A DNA stretch of 64,000 nucleotides from Anthracocystis setariae. Its lineage: Eukaryota; Basidiomycota; Ustilaginomycetes; Ustilaginales; Ustilaginaceae. Positions 38,472 through 48,891 of this stretch are shown piece by piece. Location of the stretch: NCBI GenBank assembly GCA_928724745.1, contig CAKMXJ010000003.1, positions 744,001-808,000 of the forward strand, read 5' to 3'. The first letter of the stretch is position 1. The number at the start of each line of letters is the position of its first letter. The translations under genes were made by a program, and so were the position numbers. The notes under the pieces are model-generated. The model made no database searches and was not told the DNA's origin. It saw only the letters and a list, made by a program, of their open reading frames with translations.

Positions 38472-41400
38472 ATGATAGACGACGCTGTGATGAGCGTACT
38501 CCTCACTCCGGATCCGCCTACGCAAAAGAAGCGTAGTAACTCGATCAAGAGAGTGCCTGTGCCTGCTACCTCCATTGTTGGCGCTTGGAAAGGCTCCTCC
38601 TCATCGAATCACGCCGGGCGAGCTTCTGCGGTACAGTCGTCTGCGCAAAACTCATGGCAACCACGATGGGCACCGAAGCTGAGAAAGGCAAGCCTGTCGG
38701 AGAATGTCACCATCTACTCAACCGTCGCAACTCGCCCGATTCCCACGCTATCATCTTCGGTCGGGCAGAAGCCGAGCAACTTGTCGACCAAGCCAGCCCG
38801 CTTGACTCAAACACCAACAGCAACGCATGCAAAACCAACGCTCCCATCTCTGCCTCCAGCAATCCAGCTCGACGATTCATCCTTTGGTCGTCCATTCAGC
38901 ACTGCGGGTCTGCTCGACCTTGACCCTTCCCGTTTCTCTTTTCTCGACATGAGCAGCAACCAGAATCATGCAAGCGATTCTGAGGGTGAGCTCACTTCGA
39001 GTGCCTCAACGCTCGTCCACCAGCATGTTGGCGCTCACAAGCCAAGCACACCTCCGCAACTAGCCCCTGTTTCGCAATCCGTCGCTGCAGACTCCTCAAT
39101 TCCATCAAATCGGCTACGAGCCAGCGATACCAGCGACTTGCTTCGCGTCCCGCTGTCCGCTTCGTCTCTTTCAGTCGACGATTCGCGATCCTCTCAAAAC
39201 TCGTTTGTCGGCTCGTCTCCAGCTCTCGCATCCCTCATCAGCTCCTTCCCTACACCAAGTACCCGCGATCAAGCGCAGCCACCCAAAGCTGTGGGCGTCC
39301 CGCTACCACCATTGCCCGACTTGCCCGCTGATCGAGCTAGAAAGAACCATTGGGATGGTGGTGAGCGCTCTCATGCAGCGTTTCGTACCAAGAATAAGCT
39401 TGCGCCTCAGGCTGATGGAATACAGCAGGATTTCCTCGACATGGACGCCATGAAAGCGCAACCGAGGCAAGCCATCCTTCCTCTCAAGGAACACTTGATA
39501 CAATTCTCACCCGGTTCCGCGTCATCTTCGCCGCGCAATCGGTCCGGTCGCTTGCCGCCGCCTCGGCCTGTCCCTACTTCGGCTCTTCCTCAACTACCCA
39601 TCACCGTACATGATGAGCTACAGGCGATGTTCCGCGACGGTACGCCAACTCCTACACCTCGAGCTCCACTTCAAGCTCACCAAACCAGTGCTCACTCCAC
39701 GCCACGAAGCCTGCCTTCCACTAAACCACTCATTCTTCCTGCATTGCAGTCCTCTTCGAGACCCAAAAACACCTTAGCGCCGCTTGCCAAAGCGCATTCC
39801 TCCAGCCCATCCCTGTCCATGTCCATGGAGCACGGACCTGCAAGAACGGTTCAAGTCGACGGTTTACAGCACTTTGGAAACTCACAGAGCCCCACAGCGG
39901 CCGACGTTGCCGAGGCATTGGAGATTCCGCACGAAGCTGTTCGGCAGATGGTCGATACCACTCAGCATGTATGGCAGAATCATCTTGCTCCTCGTGTCAT
40001 CGGCTCGGACACGGACGTCTCTGACGATCACCATTGCGTCGCACCACCCAACAAGCCCGAGCAGCTTAGGTTTGCCCGGAAAGTTCCAATCACCGTTAGT
40101 CAAAAAAGCGACGGGCAGTCGGCTGTCAATTACAATTTTTCCAGACCTATGCCTCGCGACCTCACCGTCGCGGTCAGTAGCGACGTATCTGGCCAGGTCT
40201 TGCCATCTCATGCAAGCGTGACGGCAAACGACGAGAAACCGGTCTTGCTACGAAGCCCATTGATGCTCAAGGGCGAGACGGAAGCCACTGGATTTGCCCA
40301 ATTTGCTGTTGGCGATGACGAGAAGAAAGCGCTGGATTCGAGCGTCCCCGAACCCAACAAAACCTTCGCGTTTCCTCAGCCACCTCGCGCGGCCGAAGGT
40401 AACGACTCTGCTGCTCGCACTCAGAATGAGCCCATATCACTTCCATTCGTCTCTGCGAAGCCAGGGGTCTCGGACTCAAACCGGTCTCCTCTGCCAAAGC
40501 TCACACGACGCAATTCCGACTCGAGCCTGGAAAGGCCAAGCAACAAACCCGGCAAGCGTAACCCGGGCGAGCTCCATGCTTGGAGCGTCTGTATCGATGA
40601 CAATGGGATTCCTGCCATTCGCCCGACAGCTTCTGCTTTTCATCGTCCCGGTTGTCCCGTCGCCGGCAAGGGAAATGCCACCTGGCAATGTGGCTGCCGC
40701 CGTTGCTCGGCGGATCGAGGTGGTGCAACACATGCATCGACTCAGCTCGGTATTCCTCGGAGCGCGAGCAAGTCCATCGACGCTATACATCAGGTAGATC
40801 TGTGGACCCAGGTCGAGGAAAGTATTGAGCTGATCCGAGAGCACGAGTTGGAGATTCATGAACTACAAGACCAGGTGGCAAGGATTTCGAGCGAGATCGC
40901 TTCTCGCCGGCCATCGGCAGCCACCAACGCCTTCGTCAGCCCGGAACTTGCATCCGCACCCATCTTTTCCGCCCCGTATCCAGATCATGCCAACAGTGCA
41001 GAGAGGCCCTTGCCCCCCATCGTACCGTCGAGAGTAGAAAAGCCGCTGCCCACTGCTCCACTTCAGCACAAAGGCATGAAGCCTTTCCCTTCCACTGAAT
41101 CGGATGAAGACGGACTCAGCTTTGCCGCTGCTTTCAAAAACAATTCTGCTCGTAAAGTTTATGGACGCCTTGCTTCTCTCTCCAACTTCAACCTCAGTGG
41201 ACAGGACGAGGTGGATGCAACCGTCGCAAGTCCTGATCAAGGTCAACGACGTTTGCGAGCTTCTTCGTCGACATCGAGCCTGAACAAGGTCTTCCGCTTC
41301 CCCTGGAATCGTTCTTCGGACAAAGGATCCATGCCTTCGCAGCCGACGTCCTCGTCTCAAGGTGTGCGCGGCCACGGCAAGTCTAAGTCAGCCTCCGCCG

Positions 41401-42386
41401 CTCCATGGCGTGCAAAAGCAAGGCTCGATACTCGTAAGCACTCGTTGGAATGGCAGCGATCGTTGCCTTGCTCTCACTCCGAATCGGGCAAAGACAAGCG
41501 ATTTCCTCCCTCATCGCGCAAATACTCTTACGAGATGCTGCATGGGCCCGACTTCAACATGAGTGTCGGGCCAAGCCATCTGCGAGGGCGATCAGGAAGC
41601 TCGATGGCCTCGTCAATCGGAACAAGCATCTTTACAAAAGATGAGAGTCATGACACGACCGAGCATTCCCGGTTCGGCGGCTTGAGGAAGTTTGGCCGAC
41701 GCTGGGATTCATTCTCATCGCGAGGCACCAATGCTTCGACTCACGCCAGTATCGATCTTACACGGCCATCAGTGGCTGACATGGCCGGATCGATGCCAAC
41801 TGCACTTTCTAGCAAAAGTATAGCTCAGCCCGCATTTGAACGTGCGGCCGCATTCAAGACCTTGCCATCTCTACCGAATAAGCCGCTACCCCTAAGCCCA
41901 GTTGATAAAGATGGCGATGGCAGAATGGTAGGCTCCGTCAATAGTGACGAGCCACGGACCAGTTCGATCCCACCGCGTCGGAGCTCCCTGCGAAAGCCGG
42001 TCGACTCTTCTCGGAATTGGCTGTGCAATCCACCAGAACCATCGCAGACACAGAGGAAAGAGGTGGTGATGCATTCAATCGACGAGCAGAGCGAGCTGGG
42101 CAGTCCGGCCTCGGGTAGGGTGTTGTCGATGCATGGCGAGCCGGATTCGCATCCAGCGTCGCCCAAAGGAGGGGTCAGGATGAGCATGAGCGAGCGATAC
42201 CGTCTGCAGGGTTTGACGGTACCTGCTCCATTGCCGCTGTCTTCTCCTCTGGCATCTGCGACCGAGGCGGACGGGTTTCCCAAGTCGCCCGTCTTGCCAA
42301 GGTCGGCGTCAGCAAAGTCGCCATTGCACACAGCCTTTTCGAACGGCAGTCTTACGGTTGCGAGAAGGCCGTCACTACAGCAGTAG
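38472..42386 (+). CDS. Large disordered protein of unknown function
   Basis: Not recognised. The open frame is 1304 residues from the ATG at 38472 (MIDDAVMSVLLTP). Most of it is Ser/Pro-rich and disordered, with many proline-rich segments (PLPPLPDLPADR, LPPPRPVPTSALPQLP, PTAPLQHKG) that could bind SH3 or profilin-like partners, but this is inference. The one compact part is around residues 705-815: AWSVCIDDNGIPAIRPTA, then a Cys-rich HRPGCPVAG...WQCGCRRCSADRGG that may bind zinc, then a coiled coil (VEESIELIREHELEIHELQD). Basic S-R-K clusters recur in the last third. The start is uncertain because the frame is open upstream and an acceptor-like site precedes it (see the adjoining region). The strong codon bias and lack of stops over 3.9 kb make it a real gene. 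Confidence 0.78.
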   Translation: MIDDAVMSVLLTPDPPTQKKRSNSIKRVPVPATSIVGAWKGSSSSNHAGRASAVQSSAQNSWQPRWAPKLRKASLSENVTIYSTVATRPIPTLSSSVGQKPSNLSTKPARLTQTPTATHAKPTLPSLPPAIQLDDSSFGRPFSTAGLLDLDPSRFSFLDMSSNQNHASDSEGELTSSASTLVHQHVGAHKPSTPPQLAPVSQSVAADSSIPSNRLRASDTSDLLRVPLSASSLSVDDSRSSQNSFVGSSPALASLISSFPTPSTRDQAQPPKAVGVPLPPLPDLPADRARKNHWDGGERSHAAFRTKNKLAPQADGIQQDFLDMDAMKAQPRQAILPLKEHLIQFSPGSASSSPRNRSGRLPPPRPVPTSALPQLPITVHDELQAMFRDGTPTPTPRAPLQAHQTSAHSTPRSLPSTKPLILPALQSSSRPKNTLAPLAKAHSSSPSLSMSMEHGPARTVQVDGLQHFGNSQSPTAADVAEALEIPHEAVRQMVDTTQHVWQNHLAPRVIGSDTDVSDDHHCVAPPNKPEQLRFARKVPITVSQKSDGQSAVNYNFSRPMPRDLTVAVSSDVSGQVLPSHASVTANDEKPVLLRSPLMLKGETEATGFAQFAVGDDEKKALDSSVPEPNKTFAFPQPPRAAEGNDSAARTQNEPISLPFVSAKPGVSDSNRSPLPKLTRRNSDSSLERPSNKPGKRNPGELHAWSVCIDDNGIPAIRPTASAFHRPGCPVAGKGNATWQCGCRRCSADRGGATHASTQLGIPRSASKSIDAIHQVDLWTQVEESIELIREHELEIHELQDQVARISSEIASRRPSAATNAFVSPELASAPIFSAPYPDHANSAERPLPPIVPSRVEKPLPTAPLQHKGMKPFPSTESDEDGLSFAAAFKNNSARKVYGRLASLSNFNLSGQDEVDATVASPDQGQRRLRASSSTSSLNKVFRFPWNRSSDKGSMPSQPTSSSQGVRGHGKSKSASAAPWRAKARLDTRKHSLEWQRSLPCSHSESGKDKRFPPSSRKYSYEMLHGPDFNMSVGPSHLRGRSGSSMASSIGTSIFTKDESHDTTEHSRFGGLRKFGRRWDSFSSRGTNASTHASIDLTRPSVADMAGSMPTALSSKSIAQPAFERAAAFKTLPSLPNKPLPLSPVDKDGDGRMVGSVNSDEPRTSSIPPRRSSLRKPVDSSRNWLCNPPEPSQTQRKEVVMHSIDEQSELGSPASGRVLSMHGEPDSHPASPKGGVRMSMSERYRLQGLTVPAPLPLSSPLASATEADGFPKSPVLPRSASAKSPLHTAFSNGSLTVARRPSLQQ

Positions 42387-43768
42387 TTTCAGGATGCGGA
42401 GCTACGTGGTCATTTTTTTTTTCCTTTGAGATTTTCTGTACGCAATGTCATGGATGATTTGTTGCCATCTTCTTGGAACTAGCCATAGTGTGAGGATCGC
42501 AGATAGGTGTCCAGTTCTTTTACGTCCAAGATGGCGTAGCGTGTCGAAAAGTTTGGGCTACCGTAGCGACCGGCGGGCCAGACTTAGGTTTACCCACAAC
42601 TGTGCAAACAAGCACTGAAGTCGAAGTCTCACTCTCACTCTCACTCTTGCACACCGCGCGGCGGTGCGCTGCTGCCTGTGGAGCTGACGAGAGGAAGTTG
42701 AACAATTCAGACACCGAAAAGGCAGGAGAAGTTCAAAACGAATAGAGTGTTGCCAACCGAACCGCGTTGAATATCAAAAAACGGATCGACAAAAGCAAGT
42801 TAGTAGTGTGCAATTGAATTTTTGGATTACAGATTCGAGGTTGGGCTGGCGGAAAAGGGGGATTTGGCTAATAAACGTTTGTAATCGTGGCTCAGTTCAA
42901 TGATGCTGGCTGCGACATGTTCTCCGCGCCTTGAGCCTTGGCTGGTTTCCCCTGTAGCCCACTCTCTCTCTGCTTCGCATTTTCATTCTTTTTTCGGCTA
43001 CGGTACTTTACTGCCCTACTGTATGTTGTATGCTGTTTTTCAGGAGGTACCTCCGTATACAGGTGGACCGTGAACTGTCCCCGTTCAGCAACGTTGGTTG
43101 GCATTGCCGAGTGCTGACGTTGTGTTGGTCTTTTTTTATTTATTTTTTATTATTATTACTTTTTTATTGGTGGTCAAGGCCTCAGATCAGCGCGCGCTGG
43201 ACTGTGACTGTGACTGGACTGGACTGGACTGGCGTGGCTCGAGCTTGAAATCGGATCGCTTGATTCGTTCTCCAGTTGGCGCGGTGCGGTGGCCTGCACG
43301 GTTTAACTCCACCTTTGCGCTTGCCTTGTCGACGACGTTCATACTTCCGCCTTCATTGCGATTGCCGTTGCTCAAGTTGCCGTTTCGTCCCCCTACGGCT
43401 TGATCGCGAACCCGCTCCATTGCTCCTACGTTCATCACGCATACTCACAAGCAAAGGTTTCAGCTCATTTCACACAGCGGCAAAGCACTCAGCTCGACTT
43501 CCGTCCCAATACGTTCGATCGACACTACGCGTGGACTCCCAAAGGTCGCTACGTTTTGCGCAACTGCCCAGCACGCATCGTTCATCAAAGTCCAACCCTG
43601 ATCGCTCATACTCATTCGACGCACAAAGCGGCTCGTATAGTACGCACGATCGAGTTAGAGGCATTCAAGCTCCTTGTTGCTGCCTATTAGCGCTCCTACT
43701 TGCACCTCAGCATCCACTAGCGCTGGCACTGCGAAACGCAGCGGAACGCGTCCACACCAGTCTGCATC
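42387..43768. other. Intergenic region, no gene seen
   Basis: This 1.4-kb region upstream of VAC8 contains a (CTCACT)n tract near 42630, a T/A-rich run at about 43131-43168, and a GGACT tandem near 43210-43230. The final stretch before the VAC8 ATG is its C-rich leader. No gene is supported. Confidence 0.5.
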
Positions 43769-45642
43769 ATGGGTCAGATCTGTAGTTGCTGCGGATGTGG
43801 CTCTTCAAGGAACGCCAACTACGAGCCTCTCTTGCTCGACAATGAGCGAGATGCTGTAGCCGATCTGCTTCAGTACCTTGAAAGTAAGTAACTCAATCAT
43901 GTTTCGCACAACGTGTTCTTCGATGGTCCAAAAGGAGGGATTCAACATGCACTGCCATGTCAGTCTCCACCTGCCCCACACGAAATGGTACTGACGCTGC
44001 TTGCTATCTTCCACGTCTTTCTTACCCCTCGGAACTAACACTGTCCACAATCCTTCTTGCCGCAACATCAGACCGATCCGAGACCAACTTCTTCACCGGC
44101 GACCCTCTCAAAGCATTATCGACTCTCTCCTTTTCCGACAATGTCGACCTCCAGAGAAGCGCTGCGCTTGCATTTGCCGAGATCACTGAAAAGGAAGTTC
44201 GCGAAGTCGGAAGGGACACGCTCGAGCCCATCATGTTCCTGCTCCAGAGTCACGACGTCGAAGTGCAACGCGCCGCCAGTGCCGCCCTCGGTAACCTCGC
44301 TGTCAATGCTGAGAACAAGCTGCTGATCGTCAAGCTCGGCGGTCTCGAACCTCTGATCCGCCAAATGCTCAGTCCCAACGTCGAAGTCCAGTGCAACGCT
44401 GTCGGATGCATCACCAACCTCGCCACCCACGATGACAACAAGACCAAGATCGCCAAATCCGGTGCTTTGGTGCCCCTCACTCGTCTCGCTCGCTCCAAGG
44501 ACATGCGTGTACAGCGTAATGCCACCGGTGCGCTGCTCAACATGACCCACAGCGACGAGAACAGGCAGCAGCTCGTCAACGCCGGTGCTATTCCCGTCCT
44601 TGTCGGTCTGCTGGGCAGCTCCGACACTGATGTTCAGTATTACTGCACCACTGCCCTCAGCAACATTGCCGTCGATGCCGCCAACCGAAAGAAGCTCGCC
44701 CAAACCGAACCTCGCCTCGTCCAGAACCTCATTGGCCTCATGGAGAGCTCGTCGCTCAAGGTCCAGTGCCAGTCTGCACTTGCACTTCGTAACTTGGCTT
44801 CCGATGAAAAGTACCAGATCGAGATCGTCAGATCAAACGGGTTACCTCCTCTGCTGCGATTGCTGCGCTCGTCCTTCTTGCCACTCATCCTTTCGGCTGC
44901 CGCGTGCGTGCGCAATGTTTCCATCCACCCTGCCAACGAGTCGCCCATCATCGATGCTGGATTCCTCCACCCCTTGATCGATCTTCTCAGCCACGAGGAC
45001 AACGAAGAAATCCAATGCCACGCGATCAGCACGCTGCGCAATCTGGCTGCCTCGAGCGAACGCAACAAGACAGCCATCGTCGAAGCCGGCGCTGTGGAGA
45101 GGATCAAGGAGCTCGTTCTCAATGTGCCGCTTAGTGTCCAATCCGAGATGACCGCCTGCGCAGCCGTTCTGGCGCTTTCCGAAGACCTCAAGCCTCAACT
45201 GCTCGAGATGGGCATCTGCGAAGTGCTGATTCCGCTGACCGCTTCGAGCTCCGTCGAAGTGCAGGGCAACTCGGCCGCGGCCCTTGGCAACCTGTCTTCC
45301 AAATCCGACGACTACGGTCCGTTCAACGCGGTTTGGTCGACACCTGAAGGCGGTCTTCATGGCTACCTGGTTCGCTTCCTTGAATCTCAAGACTCTACGT
45401 TCCAGCACATTGCTGTGTGGACCATTGTGCAGCTTCTCGAGTCTGGCGATGCTCAGTTGGAGGAGAACATTCGGTCTTCCGACCAACTGCTTCCACTCAT
45501 CCAGCATCTGGCGTCCATGTCGGCAGACCAGAGCGTGGAGGAGGAGAGGACCGAGGGCAGTGACGATGGCACTAGTGCCGAGGGCGAGATCAGCAGCTTG
45601 GCTAGGCGCATTCAGGAGATGATTCTCGAGCCGCAGCAGTAA
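43769..45642 (+). CDS. VAC8: Vacuolar Armadillo-repeat protein Vac8
   Basis: Two exons, 43769-43883 and 44072-45642, phase 1, with a 188-nt intron (GTAAGT...CAG), give 561 residues. Vac8 is a lipid-anchored scaffold of the vacuole used in vacuole inheritance, fusion, nucleus-vacuole junctions and selective autophagy. Exon 1 encodes the anchor: [13 protein letters not shown] has the N-myristoylation glycine G2 and palmitoylation candidates C5, C7, C8 and C10. [14 protein letters not shown] then [19 protein letters not shown] crosses the splice. Exon 2 holds about ten ARM repeats ([77 protein letters not shown]) closely matching yeast Vac8. The C-terminal tail is short and acidic. Identification is firm from the anchor and repeat sequence. 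Confidence 0.95.
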
Positions 45643-46241
45643 AAGTGTGTGTGTGCTCTCAAGGATCGTCGCCTTGGTTTGTGTCTCGTAGTAGTTGAAT
45701 TCTCCTCTCGATCTCTCGCTCTCTCTCTCTCTCTCTCAAGTAGTTCGTCGCATACCCATTCCCTTATCGTCGTTTCCAAAGTTTTCCAGATCGGGGCACA
45801 AAGCATCTTCTCCCCTTCCTGTGCTCCATCTTGACCTCTGCGACTGTGTTTCATGTGTGTTTTAGTCACAACCTCACTTTTCTCCCTTTCTCCCTTTCTT
45901 TCTTTCTTTTTTTTTAAAAAGTCGATCTCATATTCACAGTCTAATGTTGATGCCATCATTCCAATTCGTTTCGTTTCGGTTGGGTTGGGTTGATGTGGTC
46001 GAGGGTTGCGGTTTGAGGCCGGGGGTTGGCCACAATTTAGCTCCCGGGGAAGGGGGGGGGGTTCAATTTGAACACAGACGATGATCACTCTTGCTTTAAT
46101 TGTCAGGGATCATCGAATCGGGTTTGAATTGGGGGAGAGAATGAAGCTTTAACTTGTACGCAATCGAAACCAAAAAAAAAAAACTCACTCTGGCACCGAG
46201 GTGTACAGAAGAGAGAGGAGGATTGACAAGACTAAGTGTTT
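45643..46241. other. Convergent 3' region of VAC8 and COX13
   Basis: This 600-bp region contains a (CT)n tract at about 45715-45737 and a T-rich run at 45890-45918. No gene is seen. Confidence 0.5.
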
Positions 46242-46941
46242 TTAAGGGCTGACTTCGTAGTTGACCTTTGGGTTGTGGAAGAGCGACTTGGAGCCGTCGC
46301 CCCATGGGAAGGCCTTCCTTCGGATGTTGTTGTATTCGTAGAAGACGCGTTCGGGGGGTTGGTCGCCGTTTTCGTGGTATTCGTGGTTGACGTGGTCGAG
46401 GTGATGTTTCTCGATGCCGTAGATGTACACGCCCAACACGATCGATCCGGGGATGCACACGTACAGCGAGATCTTGCGCCACAGATCGGAGGTCTCTGTT
46501 CAAAGTGAAAGGATCAAGGGATAGACTATGAGTTAGTATGTCTGATTCAATGCGAGATTGCGATGTGCTTTCGACCACCAGCAGCTATATCGATGCCTCC
46601 AATCCATGACCGTCGATATCGACCTAGACCGACCCCAAGCCCACCAACTCACCCCCATCTCTACCCTACCCATCATCCTCCTCTTCGCCAACCCACTCCT
46701 CTCTCATCAATCCATCAATCCACTACCCTCTCCAGCCCCAACCACCCCATATCGCGTATAAAAATAAAAGGGTATACTCACTAGCAGCATGTTCCTTGTG
46801 ATGCGCCCTCTCTGCGATGAACTCGTTCTCGCCAGCAGCAGTTGCCAACCTCCTCACAGCACCCACCTGCTGCTGCTGCTGAGCACGAGCGGCTGAAGTA
46901 GCAACCCTTCCGAACAAACCGGCGCTGAATCGTGATGCCAT
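46242..46941 (-). CDS. COX13: Cytochrome c oxidase subunit VIa (Cox13/COX6A)
   Basis: Two exons on the minus strand, 46941-46782 (160 nt) and 46495-46242 (254 nt), joined in phase 1, give 137 residues. The intron is GTGAGT...CAG (286 nt). The protein is a nuclear-encoded peripheral subunit of complex IV. It starts with a mitochondrial presequence (about 1-38; MASRFSAGLFGRVATSAAR, then a polyglutamine QQQQQ). EHAAKTSDLWRKISLYV spans the splice, as in other Cox6a proteins. One membrane helix follows (about 63-82, SLYVCIPGSIVLGVYIYGIE), then the intermembrane-space tail with EYHENGDQPPERVFYEYNN and IRRKAFPWGDGSKSLFHNP, a family signature. The junction gives a continuous match on both sides. Confidence 0.93.
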
Positions 46942-47511
46942 CTTGTAAACCAAAAGAAAAATCAAATCAAATCAAATCAAATCGTGCGGTGTAGATCCAA
47001 TAATAATCAACGATAAACGATGATGTTGGTCAAGGTGGTGGTGGTGGTGGTGGGGTGCGGGTTGACGATGTGCGATTATTGCGCGCCCTCAGAACGCTGC
47101 TTTCGGAAGCGAGAATTCGCACTACAGTAATCTACTTACTCGACTTGCCAGATGCCCAACTCTCCCCGATTTACGCCGTGCTACACGTGACTCTGCATAA
47201 TCCCCATTTCCCATCAATGCACCGCCCAACCTAACATACCACCCCCATTTTCCTCGACGTCGACAAGCCTCACCCAACATCGTCCTCCACACTACACATT
47301 CCATACGGAAACCGCCTGCAACACACACACACACACACACTCAGACACACATGAAGCCAATCTCCAAAAACACCTCAAAGACCAAAACCAGACATTCAAA
47401 GCTGCCAAAAGTCATGCGCAGACCGAGTTTCGAGTTGAATTGCCTCATCCACACGCCTGCTATCTCCACGACCAAGTCCAAAAAGCGCCCCACTGTTTGT
47501 CACTTGAAAGC
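46942..47511. other. Intergenic region with simple repeats
   Basis: Contains an (AAATC)n tract at about 46961-46984, a (GGT)n tract at about 47033-47054 and an (AC)n tract at about 47321-47340. It holds the COX13 promoter and the 3' end of the velvet gene. No gene is supported. Confidence 0.55.
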
Positions 47512-48891
47512 CTAATCATCGTCATCATCCGGCCCCGAACCGCCATCGAAATCGCCATCGCCTCCACCGTCACCATCGTCATTGCGCCTTCGTAGCTTCT
47601 TCTTATCATTTCTGACGGGGATCTTGATCCCCTGCGAAGCCAGTTTGCGCGAAAGCGGCGTAGGATCCAGCATCCCTGGAAACCTCCTAGGCGAATAAAC
47701 CGTAAACGGATCAGTATAGGTCTCGGCCAACGCCTCGGCTACGCCCGTCCCTACCCGACCCTGGACCTCGAGATTGACAAACATGAGCTTGATGCGGTAA
47801 ACCCCTTCGGTTCGTACCGAGATGTCTTGGAAAACGAAAAAGATGCACCACTTGTCCTGTTCATCCTTGAGTACGGATGCACTCGCCACGGCTGCACCGA
47901 CGAGGTTCCTGGTGTACGACTCGGCTTGACCCTGCACAAAGTTTCCGGGCGGCATGGACGCCGAGGTTGAACTTCGTCCATCGAACGGGTTGACGCCGCC
48001 ACGACTGCCATCTGGCGTACCTGGCCCATGAGAGCCATGTCCCGAACGGTAGTCTGCATCGGAAGCACCCTCGGCGAAATTGCCAAAACTTGGACCTGTA
48101 CGATGCGCAAACTCGTCGGATGGATACCCACCACCGTGCTGCATGGAATGAGCCGGCAGAGACGAAGCGTGGTGATGCACAAGAATGTTCCTGGGTGCCA
48201 GCATGAGATCGTCAGGGTGACAAAGATCCGTGGCAAGCAAAAACAGTGAAGTGTTGACCTCCAAAGGGCTGATCTCTTCGCCTGTTGCTTCGTCCGTGAT
48301 GACGAGCTTGACAATCAGTGTTGGACTAAGCGGACGTCGATCCTTATCGCCAAACCCGCACATCCTAGCCCGACTGGGATGCTGAACCACCACAAGCTGA
48401 TAACGCTTTCCATCCTCGACCCTGGAGAACCCGTCGAGATTCGGCCGCTCAGTAGAAGCGGACCTCGGCCCAAATTCGTCCACCATGCCACGTGCCGTCG
48501 CTGCGGCGGGTACACCACCATACGTATGTTCGGGTTCAATCGATTGACTTGGCCGATGGACCGAAGATGCGCCGTAGGCGGCACGCTGCTGGTCTTCGCG
48601 AGCCTTCATCATGTCGAGCTCGTGCTGGTACTGTCGTTCGTGCGAAGGGCTAAGCTGTGGTGCTCTAGAATGACGCGAACGTTGCGGATCGCCACGGGTG
48701 TAATGATCGTAGCCCGGCTGTGATGGTGGATGCGCGGATCGATCGTGCGATGCGTACGATCCATGCGGATCATCTACTGCGTATTCGAATCGGTCACGAC
48801 GCTGTGATGAGTATTCTGAACCATGCGACGGTCCTGCACCACTGTTACCTGCGAAGCCGGTATCGCGCTCGTCAGCTTCGGAGCGTGACAT
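47512..48891 (-). CDS. velB: Velvet-domain regulator, VelB type
   Basis: Single exon, 459 residues from the ATG at 48891 (MSRSEADERD). Velvet proteins are fungal DNA-binding regulators of development and secondary metabolism. Residues 1-155 are disordered and rich in Ser, His and Arg. The first half of the velvet domain follows (about 157-245; RYQLVVVQHPSRARMCGFGDKDRRPL, SPTLIVKLVITDEATGEEI). A low-complexity loop of about 85 residues rich in Gly, His and Ser interrupts it, then the second half returns (about 325-420; YTRNLVGAAVASASVLKDEQ, CIFFVFQDISVRTEGVYRI, VYSPRRFPGMLDPTPLSRKLA). A domain split by a long insert is the hallmark of VelB rather than VeA or VosA. A basic cluster (KKKLRRR) and acidic tail end it. 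Activity and partners are inferred from the family. Confidence 0.9.
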   Translation of the reverse strand: MSRSEADERDTGFAGNSGAGPSHGSEYSSQRRDRFEYAVDDPHGSYASHDRSAHPPSQPGYDHYTRGDPQRSRHSRAPQLSPSHERQYQHELDMMKAREDQQRAAYGASSVHRPSQSIEPEHTYGGVPAAATARGMVDEFGPRSASTERPNLDGFSRVEDGKRYQLVVVQHPSRARMCGFGDKDRRPLSPTLIVKLVITDEATGEEISPLEVNTSLFLLATDLCHPDDLMLAPRNILVHHHASSLPAHSMQHGGGYPSDEFAHRTGPSFGNFAEGASDADYRSGHGSHGPGTPDGSRGGVNPFDGRSSTSASMPPGNFVQGQAESYTRNLVGAAVASASVLKDEQDKWCIFFVFQDISVRTEGVYRIKLMFVNLEVQGRVGTGVAEALAETYTDPFTVYSPRRFPGMLDPTPLSRKLASQGIKIPVRNDKKKLRRRNDDGDGGGDGDFDGGSGPDDDDD

